Shown: positions 1 through 7,525 of the stretch, one piece after another
Layout of the letters: every line of letters begins with the position of its first letter
How positions within the stretch are numbered: position 1 is the first letter of the stretch
From: CAYOLL01 sp964404765 [NCBI: uncultured Gemmatimonadota bacterium]
GTDB lineage: Bacteria; 4572-55
Assembly (NCBI GenBank): GCA_964404765.1
Contig: CAYOLL010000207.1
Location: 1-9,957 of the forward strand
Direction of reading: 5' to 3'
Length of the DNA stretch: 9,957 nucleotides
The notes under the pieces: model-generated
Databases searched by the model: none
What the model saw: the letters and a program-made list of their open reading frames with translations, nothing else
Told to the model about the DNA's origin: nothing
Translations under genes and position numbers: made by a program

Positions 1-18
1 TCGTAATGCTATGTAAAT

Positions 19-49
19 ATTATCTTTATACGATAATGGTTGACGTCAA
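19..49. other. Hairpin and 10-bp palindrome downstream of rtcB
   Basis: ATTATC (19-24) and GATAAT (32-37) form a 6-bp stem with a 7-nt loop. TTGACGTCAA (40-49) is a perfect 10-bp palindrome. Both lie just past the rtcB stop in its direction of transcription. No clear U-tract follows on the minus strand, so they are at best a weak terminator; the palindrome could equally be a protein-binding site or chance. Confidence 0.25.
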
Positions 50-58
50 TTTAATAGG

Positions 59-1249
59 CTAATCCTTATACGGATCATAAGTATCTTCGCCGGCCATCGC
101 CACGCCCAGCGGCTTAAGTGTATATAAAATCTTAATGGTCGGCTGATGAAACCGCAGCACCTCCGGCAAGCGCTTGTAACAATGCGGCGACTCGTCCGTA
201 TCTGCCCCGCGTAGTTCAACGTCCTGCTCATGCACCCACTTCATCATCATTTCTTTGGTGATCTGACCACCGCCGCGACCTTTCTTGTTGCGGCTTTTGC
301 CATAGAATTTTTTGCCCGCCGCCTGTGTCCGCGACATCACCCGTCCGGCGCCGTGCACCGTCGAATATAAGGCCGTCCGGCTCTCGCTGGAGTCAAGCCC
401 TTCAATAATAACCGAAATATCGCCCATACTGCCGCCGATAAAGCCGCGCTGACCTGGAAATGATGGCGTCGCGCCCTTTCGCACCACCCATAAATCCTGT
501 CCGTGATGCCGCTCCGCCCAGGCAAAGTTATGATGATTATGTACTTCGTCCAAAATTTTGGCCCCCATCAGTTGGGCCACCCGGCTGCAAACCCAATCCC
601 GACCGGCATAAGCATAACGCCCGGCCAACTTCATGCAAGCCAGATATTCCGCGCCAAGATTGCTGTTGGCATCCAAAACCACCGGATCTACAAACATACC
701 GTCCCGCCCGCCGCCCGCCTTGATGAAATGCGTGGCAATGCGGTGACCAAAACCGCGCGAACCAAAATGCACGCCGATCCAGGCGTCACCGTTTTGATCG
801 GCAAACAAGTCAATATAATGATTGCCGCTGCCGATCGTGCCAAGCTGGGCGCGGGCTAAATCCTTATGGCCCTTAACGATGCCGATGCTCCAGGCCGGAT
901 CGTCATAAAACAGATCGTGATCAATTTTTTGACTGTTCTTCATACCGATGCCGAACGAAATGGTGGCAAAAATATCGTCCATAATTGTCTTGATATTCCG
1001 GCGGACTTCGACCGCCGGGATGTCAAGACGTACGGCTTTGTTACCACAGGAAATATCGTAGCCCACCCCGGAAGGACTGATTTTGCCTTCATAAGCCACA
1101 ACTCCGCCAATCGGCACGGCATAACCTTGATGATGATCGGCCATCAGCGCGACGTGATCGGCCTGCTTTTGGCAATTCCGCAATTGATCCACCGCTTCTT
1201 TGATTGGCTCGCCCCAAACCGGCATATTGTCAATAAGTTGATAAGACAT
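59..1249 (-). CDS. rtcB: RtcB-type tRNA-splicing / RNA-repair ligase
   Basis: 396 residues, near the length of E. coli RtcB (408). The family joins 2',3'-cyclic-phosphate or 3'-phosphate RNA ends to 5'-OH ends using GTP and Mn2+, in the cytoplasm. The metal and guanylation residues are visible: Asp65 and Cys68 in GVGYDISCG, His144 in GSGNH, His161 in GVHFGSRG, His240 in HHNF, and His299 in VHGAGR, which matches the guanylated histidine of the family. A Lys/Arg/Gly-rich stretch at about residues 318-328 looks like a surface loop. The start is fixed by a strong GGAGGT Shine-Dalgarno four bases from the ATG. No archease gene or rtcA/rtcR lies beside it, so it appears to be a single-gene unit; bacterial RtcB often works without archease. 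Family assignment is secure; its RNA substrate here (damaged tRNA, rRNA) is unknown. Confidence 0.96.
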   Translation of the reverse strand: MSYQLIDNMPVWGEPIKEAVDQLRNCQKQADHVALMADHHQGYAVPIGGVVAYEGKISPSGVGYDISCGNKAVRLDIPAVEVRRNIKTIMDDIFATISFGIGMKNSQKIDHDLFYDDPAWSIGIVKGHKDLARAQLGTIGSGNHYIDLFADQNGDAWIGVHFGSRGFGHRIATHFIKAGGGRDGMFVDPVVLDANSNLGAEYLACMKLAGRYAYAGRDWVCSRVAQLMGAKILDEVHNHHNFAWAERHHGQDLWVVRKGATPSFPGQRGFIGGSMGDISVIIEGLDSSESRTALYSTVHGAGRVMSRTQAAGKKFYGKSRNKKGRGGGQITKEMMMKWVHEQDVELRGADTDESPHCYKRLPEVLRFHQPTIKILYTLKPLGVAMAGEDTYDPYKD

Positions 1250-1254
1250 ATTTC

Positions 1255-1260
1255 ACCTCC
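1255..1260 (-). promoter_or_regulatory. Ribosome binding site of rtcB
   Basis: Read on the minus strand this is GGAGGT followed by GAAAT and the ATG, a near-ideal Shine-Dalgarno. It decides the rtcB start. The dispersed-repeat copy begins at the very next base (1261), so the repeat edge abuts the translation signal. Confidence 0.85.
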
Positions 1261-1390
1261 ATTATAAAATTACATCCCAACATTTGCACTGTCCGCGAGA
1301 ATGTTGTAACTCAAAACGCCTTTTGAGGTCTCTCAATCAGTTCAAAACAGCATTTGAACTACACTGTTGCGGCTTACCGCGCTATGATTT
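1261..1390 (+). repeat. Dispersed repeat, copy 1
   Basis: The left end ATTATAAAATTAC, then CCAACATTTGC and CCGCGAGAATG, and the right end GCGGCTTACCGCGCTAT recur at 8175-8332 (same orientation) and 3165-3251 (opposite orientation). The core differs between copies. Here it contains two hairpins: CTCAAAA/TTTTGAG (1310-1316 / 1321-1327) and AGTTCAAA/TTTGAACT (1339-1346 / 1353-1360). The right end forms GCGG[CTTA]CCGC at 1369-1380. It carries no ORF and sits in the 5' region of rtcB. It behaves like a non-autonomous mobile or REP-like intergenic repeat; a structured RNA is the alternative. Confidence 0.72.
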
Positions 1391-1498
1391 CGAATTTCGG
1401 ATTGCTGAATGTGAGCAGCACACCGAGGTCAATTTATGGCAAGAATTTGGAAAATGCCAGATGAAAACCCATTTGTCTTTGTAAAAATGTGGTCTCTG

Positions 1499-1556
1499 AT
1501 GAAACCCTACGTCGTATCTCCGTGTTTATAACGCTGCACGGAAATTGTAGGTTCAT
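1499..1556. repeat. Nested imperfect inverted repeat
   Basis: An outer stem pairs ATGAAACCCTAC (1499-1510) with GTAGGTTCAT (1547-1556), with two extra bases on the left arm. An inner 6-bp stem pairs TCCGTG (1519-1524) with CACGGA (1537-1542). The right outer arm overlaps the left arm of the longer inverted repeat at 1550-1660, so the two folds would compete in a transcript. Confidence 0.45.
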
Positions 1557-1660
1557 GGGATAAGATGGTGAAACCTTGCGAAGGCTTAATTTGAAATTCG
1601 TATGTTTTGTGCACTGAAACCTTCGCAAGGTTAGATTTCCACCATTTTGTTCCATGAGCC
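1550..1660. repeat. Long imperfect inverted repeat upstream of osmC (MITE-like or regulatory hairpin)
   Basis: The left arm (1550-1584) and right arm (1620-1660) are reverse complements over 35-41 bases with a 6-base gap and a few mismatches. The inner 13 bp, AACCTTGCGAAGG at 1572-1584 against 1620-1632, is perfect. The right arm also contains the self-complementary AACCTT-CGC-AAGGTT (1618-1632). About 35 bases separate the arms. It lies 53 bases before the osmC start, so it may be transcribed in the leader or carry its promoter. A small non-autonomous element is equally possible. Confidence 0.6.
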
Positions 1661-1713
1661 AAATTGTATCATACCTCATTCATTTCAATTTAACGACTTT
1701 TCAAGGAGAGAAT

Positions 1714-2145
1714 ATGCAAATCAAACGTCAGGCTTCCGCCGAGTGGAACGGCGCCGGTCTTGAGGGTAAAGGCCATTTAACCACGCCAAGCAATGTGTTA
1801 AAAACTACGACCTATTCTTTCAAACAGCGCTTTCAGGATGAGCCCGGCACCAATCCCGAAGAGTTGATTGCCGCTGCCCATGCCGGTTGCTTCAGCATGG
1901 CCCTAAGTTTTCAATTGAGTGGCGCCGGGTTTAAGCCCGATTCACTCAAAACAACCGCCACGATTACGCTTGAGAAAAAAGAAGGCGGCTGGGAATTTAT
2001 CGGCATTCACTTAGAGTTGACCGGTCAGGTTCCGGGCATCGACAATGCTCGCTTTCAAGAGCTGGCAGGAAGCGCCAAAGCAGGCTGCCCGGTCTCCAAA
2101 GCGCTTAAAGCCGTGCCGATAACACTGGAAGCTAAGTTAGTTTAG
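1714..2145 (+). CDS. osmC: OsmC-type organic hydroperoxide reductase
   Basis: 143 residues, the same length as E. coli OsmC. The family reduces organic hydroperoxides in the cytoplasm as a homodimer, using a reactive cysteine pair and a thiol donor. The pair falls at the family positions: Cys59 in AAAHAGCFSMA and Cys125 in AKAGCPVSKAL. Arg39 and the Glu49-Glu50 pair before the first cysteine helix are also present, as expected for the active site. An in-frame ATG exists 60 bases upstream at 1654, but it lies in the inverted repeat and has no ribosome site. The ATG at 1714 is chosen because AAGGAGAG precedes it at good spacing and it gives the family length. It is a single gene closed by a terminator. 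OsmC rather than Ohr is favoured by length and the N-terminal QASAEWNG stretch. No OxyR- or OhrR-type gene is nearby. Confidence 0.93.
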   Translation: MQIKRQASAEWNGAGLEGKGHLTTPSNVLKTTTYSFKQRFQDEPGTNPEELIAAAHAGCFSMALSFQLSGAGFKPDSLKTTATITLEKKEGGWEFIGIHLELTGQVPGIDNARFQELAGSAKAGCPVSKALKAVPITLEAKLV

Positions 2146-2182
2146 CGGCTATGGGCAAATTACATTTTTGAGTTGTAAACAG

Positions 2183-2220
2183 AAAGGCCGTTCTGGACAA
2201 ATTGTCAGAGCGGCTTTTTA
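2183..2220 (+). terminator. Intrinsic terminator after osmC
   Basis: GCCGTTCTG (2187-2195) pairs with CAGAGCGGC (2206-2214), with one G-U pair. GAC/GTC can extend the stem past a one-base bulge, leaving a short AAATT loop. TTTTT follows, then ATCTTTTTATC. It separates osmC from the lysE-type gene. Confidence 0.85.
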
Positions 2221-2316
2221 TCTTTTTATCTTTGCAACAAAAGAGCTATCAAAACATTGCACTGCCAAAAACCAAAAACACAATCTTGGGCGCAGTGATT
2301 CATCGGAGAAAATGAC

Positions 2317-2934
2317 ATGTATATCCATACTTTGCTCATAGGAGTCATCATCGGCTTTTCGATTGCTGCGCCAGTTGGCCCAATCGGCGTTCTGTGCATC
2401 CGCCGTACCCTAACGGATGGCCGCGCAGCCGGCTTCGTTTCTGGCCTGGGCGCGGCAACAGCGGACGCTATCTACGGCAGCATTGCCGGTTTTGGCCTAA
2501 CCTTTATTTCAACTTTTCTGATCAGCCAACAAACCTGGCTGCGACTAATCGGAGGTGCGTTTCTGTGCTATCTGGGTCTTAAAACCTGGCTGGCTAAGCC
2601 CTCTAAACAAGCCGCCACCACCAAGGGAACAGGACTCATCGGCGCGTATTCGTCAACCTTTTTCCTGACTTTCACCAATCCCATGACAATTATTTCCTTT
2701 GCCGCTATCTTTGCTGGTCTGGGTCTGGCTAACGCCAGTGGGAGCTATGCATCTGCAGGAATTTTAGTCTTGGGTGTTTTCAGCGGCTCCGCTATATGGT
2801 GGTCAATTTTGTGTAGCGGCGTTGGGTTATTTCAAGAAAAATTTAGCGTGCACGGATTGCAATGGGTCAACCGGATTTCGGGCACAATCATTATCGGCTT
2901 TGGCCTATGGGCGCTGCTAAGCGCTTTAGCATAA
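2317..2934 (+). CDS. LysE/RhtB-family amino-acid exporter
   Basis: 205 residues, typical for this inner-membrane family, which expels amino acids or related small molecules in exchange for protons. About six hydrophobic segments are visible, beginning at residues 5-27. Family hallmarks are the APVGPIGVLCIRR motif near residues 18-30, the glycine-rich FVSGLGAATADAIYG at 40-54, and FTNPMTIISF at 119-128 in the second half. The ATG is supported by CGGAGAA seven to ten bases upstream. A terminator lies before it, so it is probably transcribed on its own. The substrate cannot be read from sequence: lysine, arginine, threonine and homoserine-lactone exporters share these motifs. No LysR-type regulator lies next to it in this window. 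Confidence 0.9.
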   Translation: MYIHTLLIGVIIGFSIAAPVGPIGVLCIRRTLTDGRAAGFVSGLGAATADAIYGSIAGFGLTFISTFLISQQTWLRLIGGAFLCYLGLKTWLAKPSKQAATTKGTGLIGAYSSTFFLTFTNPMTIISFAAIFAGLGLANASGSYASAGILVLGVFSGSAIWWSILCSGVGLFQEKFSVHGLQWVNRISGTIIIGFGLWALLSALA

Positions 2935-2969
2935 TTGTCCGGCAATCAGACGTCTGCATTCTCCGACAA
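2935..2969. other. Palindrome and weak hairpin after the lysE-type gene
   Basis: CAGACGTCTG (2947-2956) is a perfect 10-bp palindrome, enclosed by TTGTCCGG (2935-2942) and CCGACAA (2963-2969), which pair imperfectly. It lies directly after the stop codon. Only AAAACC follows, with no U-tract, so it is a poor intrinsic terminator but may stabilise the transcript end. Confidence 0.25.
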
Positions 2970-3164
2970 AAACCTTGACTTTCTCAGATCAAATACCAAT
3001 AATAGACCTTGTGGATGTGGGCTTATCCGGCTTTACAAATCATTTGAACAAAGAAGACGTTTATGATAGTCTCTCGCTTGGTGTGTTGGTGGTGTGTTCT
3101 CTGCGGCTAACTTACCAAAGCACATTATTTCGCAATAACCTCTTTCCCAACCGTCTTTGTAAAA

Positions 3165-3251
3165 GCGTAGCACGGTAAACCGATTGACCTGGCGAATTTT
3201 GCGGGAAAGATGCTCGTGCGCAACGCAAATGTTGAGATGTAATTTTATAGT
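3165..3251 (-). repeat. Dispersed repeat, copy 2 (inverted, short core)
   Basis: On the minus strand the block starts ACTATAAAATTAC, continues CAACATTTGCG and CACGAGCATC, and ends CGGTTTACCGTGCTACG. It aligns with both ends of the copies at 1261 and 8175. The variable core is only about 30 bases here, and the terminal hairpin is reduced to CGG/CCG. It lies in the 548-bp gap between the lysE-type gene and the large membrane protein. Confidence 0.68.
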
Positions 3252-3482
3252 ATTTTTGTGCCTTCACCTTATGTTCGCTAAAATTTGGGGCGGTTTTTGA
3301 AATCAATAAGGTTTCTCGGCGCAACACCGCGTGGTTATTCCACCAACCTTGGTAGAACGCTGACGCCCCGCCTTAGTTAGTTACACGAGAATTTCATGCC
3401 AATTTTAAAAGCCACGCGCCAAATGCGCGAACGTAATGCCTTCACTTCTAGCTAATGAATTTTTCAGGTATCGGGAAACTGC
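3252..3482. other. Non-coding leader of the large membrane protein gene
   Basis: No ORF with coding character is visible on either strand. There is a small hairpin CGCGC-CAAAT-GCGCG at 3415-3429 and an AT-rich run before the start. I see no clear -35/-10 pair. Only a weak GGGA (3474-3477) precedes the ATG, so translation signals are poor. Confidence 0.4.
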
Positions 3483-6400
3483 ATGTCAATTTTAAACTTT
3501 CTTTTAAAACTTAACCATAGCGAGCCCGAAGAACGTGAGGCGATAAAGTTTTTGTTTATCTATTCATTGTTTTCGGGATTGGCTAACGCAGTTTTTTTTA
3601 TCGTTAGTCTTGTTTTGTTTTTAAGCGAGTCTTCCATTGAAAAATTGCCCTACATTTATGTAGGTTCGGCGTTGATTGCTACCCTTGTCCTGTATATCTA
3701 TGCATTGCTGGAACGGACGTTACTATGGATGCATATCCATTTGGGAACATTGATCTTATGGGGCTTGTCAGTCATCTTATTCTGGCTCAGCTATAATGAC
3801 GCTAAAGGGAGCAATTACAGCTACTCTTTGTACTTATGGTATGGTGTCATCTCGACGCTGAGCAACATGCAGTTTTCGCAGCTAAGCTCGACACTGCTTA
3901 CACCGCTTCAGCGGCAGCGTCTGGACACGCGGGTTGATGTCGGCTATCTTGTCGGCAGTTTGCTGGGCTTTTCCGTCGTCCTGTTGTGCTACCGGGAAAG
4001 GGCGCTGCAGCATCTTTTTTTAATAAGCGGATTCAGCTTTCTCCCGCTGATATATTTGTCGGTCCGGTCGCTCAAGCGCTTTCCAAAGGCCCTGACCCGG
4101 CTACGCGCCTGGCGGGCCGAAAAATCGTCCGCCGCCGACCGGCCCGCTACCGGCTGGATCAAATTCATCACCGACGAACATTATCGGTTTTTGCTGCTGC
4201 TCTCCGTCTGCTCCACCTTCGCGCTTTATGTCGTCGATTTCTCCTTTATGGAAACAATTCATGCCAAATGGTTCGGATCTGACCAATTAACAATGTTCGT
4301 TTGCCTTTTTTTCGGGTTGATTCATCTGCTTAATTTGATCGTCCGGGCGACCGCCACAACCATCGTCAATCGTTACGGGCTGAAGTTCGGACTGGCTTGC
4401 GTACCGGTTGTGATCACTGGCATGACGTTTTTGCTAACCTTCGTCGAAATAATGGGTTATGCCAAGCTGTTTGTCTGGCTGATCATTATCACCAAGCTGT
4501 GCGACCGCGTTCTGCGGCTCTCGTTCGAACGCACGGCCACCCATATTTTGTATAACACAATCCCCAGCGAAAGGCAGACGATTGTCCAACAGATTCTGGA
4601 GGGCCGTGTCCGGACGCTGGCAATCGGGCTATGCGGAGCCATGCTGGCCTATCTGGCCAATCTTGACGACTTCCGGTCTATCTATTTAATCTACATGCTC
4701 GTCGGGATTGTTGTGCTATGGCTGGGCGCGGCCTATTTTTCGTTTACTCAGTATAAGATGCTACTATTAAATGCTTTGCAACGCCGAACACTCCAGGACA
4801 CTTCCGTTTCATTCGATGATCAAAGCAGTCAGGCTGTTCTGAAAGGAAAAATAAAAAGCACCTATCCGGGCGAAGCGTTATACGCCATAGAACTTTTGGA
4901 TAGTATGAACAGCATGTCACTCAATACTTTTCTGATTGAGTTGATAAACCATCCGGATATCTGCGTGCGTCTGAATGTGCTGGACAGAATTGAACGGCGA
5001 AAATTGACCGACGCCCTTGACCCCATTCGTCTGCGTATTGTTGATGAACTGGACGATACCGTCAAAGGCGCGCTGGTGCGAGTACTAGCCGTGTTGGGCG
5101 GCACAGATGATCAAAATCAAATGGCCCGCTATCTGGAAACGCGGAATATTGCCATGCGCAGCGGCGCGATGATCGGCTTAATGCGCAGCGAGCACGACGC
5201 CTATCGCGATCAAATCACCCGCAAACTGCAGGAACTGGCGAGTTCAAAAGAAACCACCTCGCGCCTTCTGGCCGCCCGGGTCATTGGTCATGTCAACAAC
5301 CTGACGCTGCAAGCGTGCCTGCTCACATTGCTGCGTGATGAAGATATTGCCGTTCGTCAGGAAGCGCTGCGAGCCGCCGAGCGATTGAAATTTAAAGAGC
5401 TATGGCCGGCCATCGTAGATTGCCTGGCAATTCTTCAAGTGCGTACAATGGCCGTTTCCGCGCTGATAGCCGGCGGCACCGCCGCCTTGACGGAAATGGA
5501 AGCCCGTTTTTTAGACCCACAGCAGCCAACAATTGTCAAGCTGTGCATTTTACGAATCTACGGTCAAATCCAAAGCATTAATGTGATTGCCCTGCTCAAA
5601 GCCCGGCTAAATCAAGCCAATGACACACTCCGTAGTCAGGCGATCCTGTCTTTAAGCATGCAAGATTACCAGGCTGACCCGCAGGAAGAGCGTGAGATTT
5701 TAGACAAAATACAAGCCGAATTAGAACTCATTCGCTGGATCTGCGCAGCCTTTCAGGACCTGACAGGATCACAATTTCTATTTCTGGTAAAGGGCGCATT
5801 GCGTCAATCCTATGAAAAAGCCCGTGAGCGAATTTTTCTGCTGCTGTCCTTCATCCATGATGCGCAGTCGATTTTACGCGCCCGCGATAATCTGCGGCAT
5901 AATGACGAAAAACAGCGCCGCTACGCGATAGACTTATTGGAAAGTATCCTGCACGAACAATTCAAAAAAGAGTTATTAGCCGTTCTGCTGCAAGCGGATT
6001 TAGAGCAAATCCTGGAAAACTACCCGCACAGTCCGGCCGATCGTTTGTCGATGCCGGAACGGCTGCGCGAAGTGGCGCAGCGCGGTTTGGCCTGGAATAA
6101 GCAGTGGTACGTAATGAGCGTTCTCTATGCTGTCGGCAAAATGAACATCGCCGCCTTAAAAGACCTGGCGCTGGATAACCTGGACAGCGCTATGAATCCG
6201 ATTCGGGAACTGGCTGTTTGGACGCTGCACCATATCGAGCCTGCCGAATTTTCCCAGCGCAGTCACAAATTTAAACAGGACTCCGATCCGAAAATCGTTC
6301 AACTGACCCGGCAGCTCGAAGACGGCAGTCTGCCGGAAAATGCCCTGCTGACCCGGCTGGACCGTGCCCTCTTGTTAAAATCAACCCCAATATTTGCAGG

Positions 6401-7283
6401 CGTCAGTGAAGATGTACTGGTCGAAGTTGCGTCCTTTTTAAGTGAAGCGAGTTTTAAAAAAGATGAAATGATTCTTAAGAGCGGCGAACTTGAGGAGACT
6501 TTGTACATTATTTCCGAGGGTCGCGTGCGCGTTTATGAAGGTGATTTGCAAATTGCCGACTGGGAAAGAGGCGGCGTAATCGGCGAGTTTGCCGCCTTAG
6601 ACGGTCTGCCACGCAGCGCATCGGTGAAAGCGCTGGAAGACACCCGGCTATTTTGTCTAAATGAGCTGGCTATGAAAGAGTTAACCGTTGCGTATCCGGA
6701 AATTGCGCGCGGCATTATCGAAAGTCTCTGTAAACGGATTCGCAACACCCTGACATTGGCTGAAAAGCGTGGCTATAGCAAACCGATCGTGCAGCAGCAT
6801 CTAAAACAAACGGCGGATAACGCGCCGGTCAATCAGGCCGTCTTTTTGCCCATTGAAAAAATCTTTATTCTGCGCACAGTGACTATTTTTTCTGAAACGC
6901 CCACCTATATTTTAGAAGAAATTGCCTCACTTTTAAAAGAAGTGCGCCTTAAACCCGGCAAGACAATTATTGAAAAAGGCGAAATCGGCAACTGCCTGTA
7001 CATCGTCGCCGACGGCAGGCTGTCCGTCCACGACGACCAAAAAATTGTGGCGACAGCAGGCCCGCGGGATGTTATCGGTGAGTTCTCCCTGCTCGATGCC
7101 GCCCCGCGCAGCTTTACCGTCACAGCGCTGGAACGCGCCCGCTTATTTCAATTGGATCAACAGCCTTTTTACGAACTCATCGCTGACCGAACCGAAGTCT
7201 CCCGCGCCATCATCCGCGTTTTACTGCGCTACATTCGCGTCCTGATCAAGCTGACCTCCGCCCCAATGAGCAATGGGCAGTAG
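3483..7283 (+). CDS. MFS/nucleotide-transporter-like membrane protein with HEAT repeats and two cyclic-nucleotide-binding domains
   Basis: 1266 residues in three parts. Residues about 20-430 carry roughly 12 hydrophobic helices (for example 21-47, 55-77, 80-102, 152-168, 174-192, 235-257, 400-425), resembling MFS or ATP/ADP-translocase (NTT)-like transporters. Residues about 440-955 are repeated amphipathic helix pairs typical of HEAT repeats (stretches such as DEDIAVRQEALRAAERL and LDSAMNPIRELAVWTLH). The C-terminus has two cNMP-binding folds, about 963-1085 and 1115-1255. Each keeps the phosphate-binding-cassette signature: GEFAALDGLPRSASV (Glu1035, Arg1044) and GEFSLLDAAPRSFTV (Glu1200, Arg1209). 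It may therefore be an inner-membrane transporter or sensor gated by cAMP, cGMP or another nucleotide, with a cytosolic HEAT scaffold. Similar MFS-HEAT-CNBD fusions are, to my recollection, annotated in environmental bacteria without known function. It stands alone. Domain calls are strong; substrate and ligand are unknown. Confidence 0.88.
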   Translation: MSILNFLLKLNHSEPEEREAIKFLFIYSLFSGLANAVFFIVSLVLFLSESSIEKLPYIYVGSALIATLVLYIYALLERTLLWMHIHLGTLILWGLSVILFWLSYNDAKGSNYSYSLYLWYGVISTLSNMQFSQLSSTLLTPLQRQRLDTRVDVGYLVGSLLGFSVVLLCYRERALQHLFLISGFSFLPLIYLSVRSLKRFPKALTRLRAWRAEKSSAADRPATGWIKFITDEHYRFLLLLSVCSTFALYVVDFSFMETIHAKWFGSDQLTMFVCLFFGLIHLLNLIVRATATTIVNRYGLKFGLACVPVVITGMTFLLTFVEIMGYAKLFVWLIIITKLCDRVLRLSFERTATHILYNTIPSERQTIVQQILEGRVRTLAIGLCGAMLAYLANLDDFRSIYLIYMLVGIVVLWLGAAYFSFTQYKMLLLNALQRRTLQDTSVSFDDQSSQAVLKGKIKSTYPGEALYAIELLDSMNSMSLNTFLIELINHPDICVRLNVLDRIERRKLTDALDPIRLRIVDELDDTVKGALVRVLAVLGGTDDQNQMARYLETRNIAMRSGAMIGLMRSEHDAYRDQITRKLQELASSKETTSRLLAARVIGHVNNLTLQACLLTLLRDEDIAVRQEALRAAERLKFKELWPAIVDCLAILQVRTMAVSALIAGGTAALTEMEARFLDPQQPTIVKLCILRIYGQIQSINVIALLKARLNQANDTLRSQAILSLSMQDYQADPQEEREILDKIQAELELIRWICAAFQDLTGSQFLFLVKGALRQSYEKARERIFLLLSFIHDAQSILRARDNLRHNDEKQRRYAIDLLESILHEQFKKELLAVLLQADLEQILENYPHSPADRLSMPERLREVAQRGLAWNKQWYVMSVLYAVGKMNIAALKDLALDNLDSAMNPIRELAVWTLHHIEPAEFSQRSHKFKQDSDPKIVQLTRQLEDGSLPENALLTRLDRALLLKSTPIFAGVSEDVLVEVASFLSEASFKKDEMILKSGELEETLYIISEGRVRVYEGDLQIADWERGGVIGEFAALDGLPRSASVKALEDTRLFCLNELAMKELTVAYPEIARGIIESLCKRIRNTLTLAEKRGYSKPIVQQHLKQTADNAPVNQAVFLPIEKIFILRTVTIFSETPTYILEEIASLLKEVRLKPGKTIIEKGEIGNCLYIVADGRLSVHDDQKIVATAGPRDVIGEFSLLDAAPRSFTVTALERARLFQLDQQPFYELIADRTEVSRAIIRVLLRYIRVLIKLTSAPMSNGQ

Positions 7284-7326
7284 GATCATATCTGAAGGTT
7301 GATGCGTTTTTGTTTTGCATCCATCG

Positions 7327-7415
7327 GAGTTGCTATCCAATGTCATTAAGTTAAGAAAGATGCGGTTGAATTCCTTGCTCCTTGCTCTTAACTTAATGAC
7401 ATTGAGTTGCTATCC
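7327..7415. mobile_element. MITE-like mini-element with perfect TIRs and flanking direct repeats
   Basis: CAATGTCATTAAGTTAAGA (7338-7356) and its exact reverse complement (7386-7404) enclose 29 bases. The direct repeat GAGTTGCTATCC occurs at 7327-7338 and 7404-7415, overlapping the inverted-repeat ends by one base. Inverted termini of 18-19 bp plus an 11-12 bp duplication is the signature of a transposition event; IS4-family elements make duplications of about that size. There is no room for a transposase, so it would be mobilised in trans. It lacks a U-tract, which argues against a simple terminator for the gene before it. Confidence 0.7.
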
Positions 7416-7435
7416 GCAGAAATTCCTGTTTTTGC

Positions 7436-7464
7436 TTGTCAATCATTCCGCCCAATCTTATATT
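7436..7464 (+). promoter_or_regulatory. Sigma-70-type promoter of the toxin-antitoxin island
   Basis: TTGTCA (7436-7441) and TATATT (7459-7464) are separated by exactly 17 bases, each one mismatch from consensus. Transcription would start near 7471, about 55 bases before the first toxin ATG. In HigBA-like systems the antitoxin usually represses this promoter; no obvious operator palindrome was identified. Confidence 0.6.
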
Positions 7465-7525
7465 TTGGTCAACACCTCCGTTCTTTGTTATGATTGTTCA
7501 ACAGGCCAAATGAGAATCCACGAGA

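Noticed and set aside
460-1267. Plus-strand ORFs opposite rtcB
   Set aside because: They overlap a strongly supported minus-strand gene with all active-site motifs; their Pro/Arg/His-rich translations are antisense shadows.
1284-1484. 66-residue plus-strand ORF
   Set aside because: It runs through dispersed-repeat copy 1 and its hairpins, has no ribosome site, and its composition is not protein-like.
2975-3327. Small ORFs on both strands in the gap before the large gene
   Set aside because: Both cross dispersed-repeat copy 2, lack ribosome sites, and one starts at a TTG; no recognisable motif.
7301-7321. GATGC/GCATC stem as a terminator of the large gene
   Set aside because: Only five pairs, with the T-rich tract in the loop rather than after the stem.
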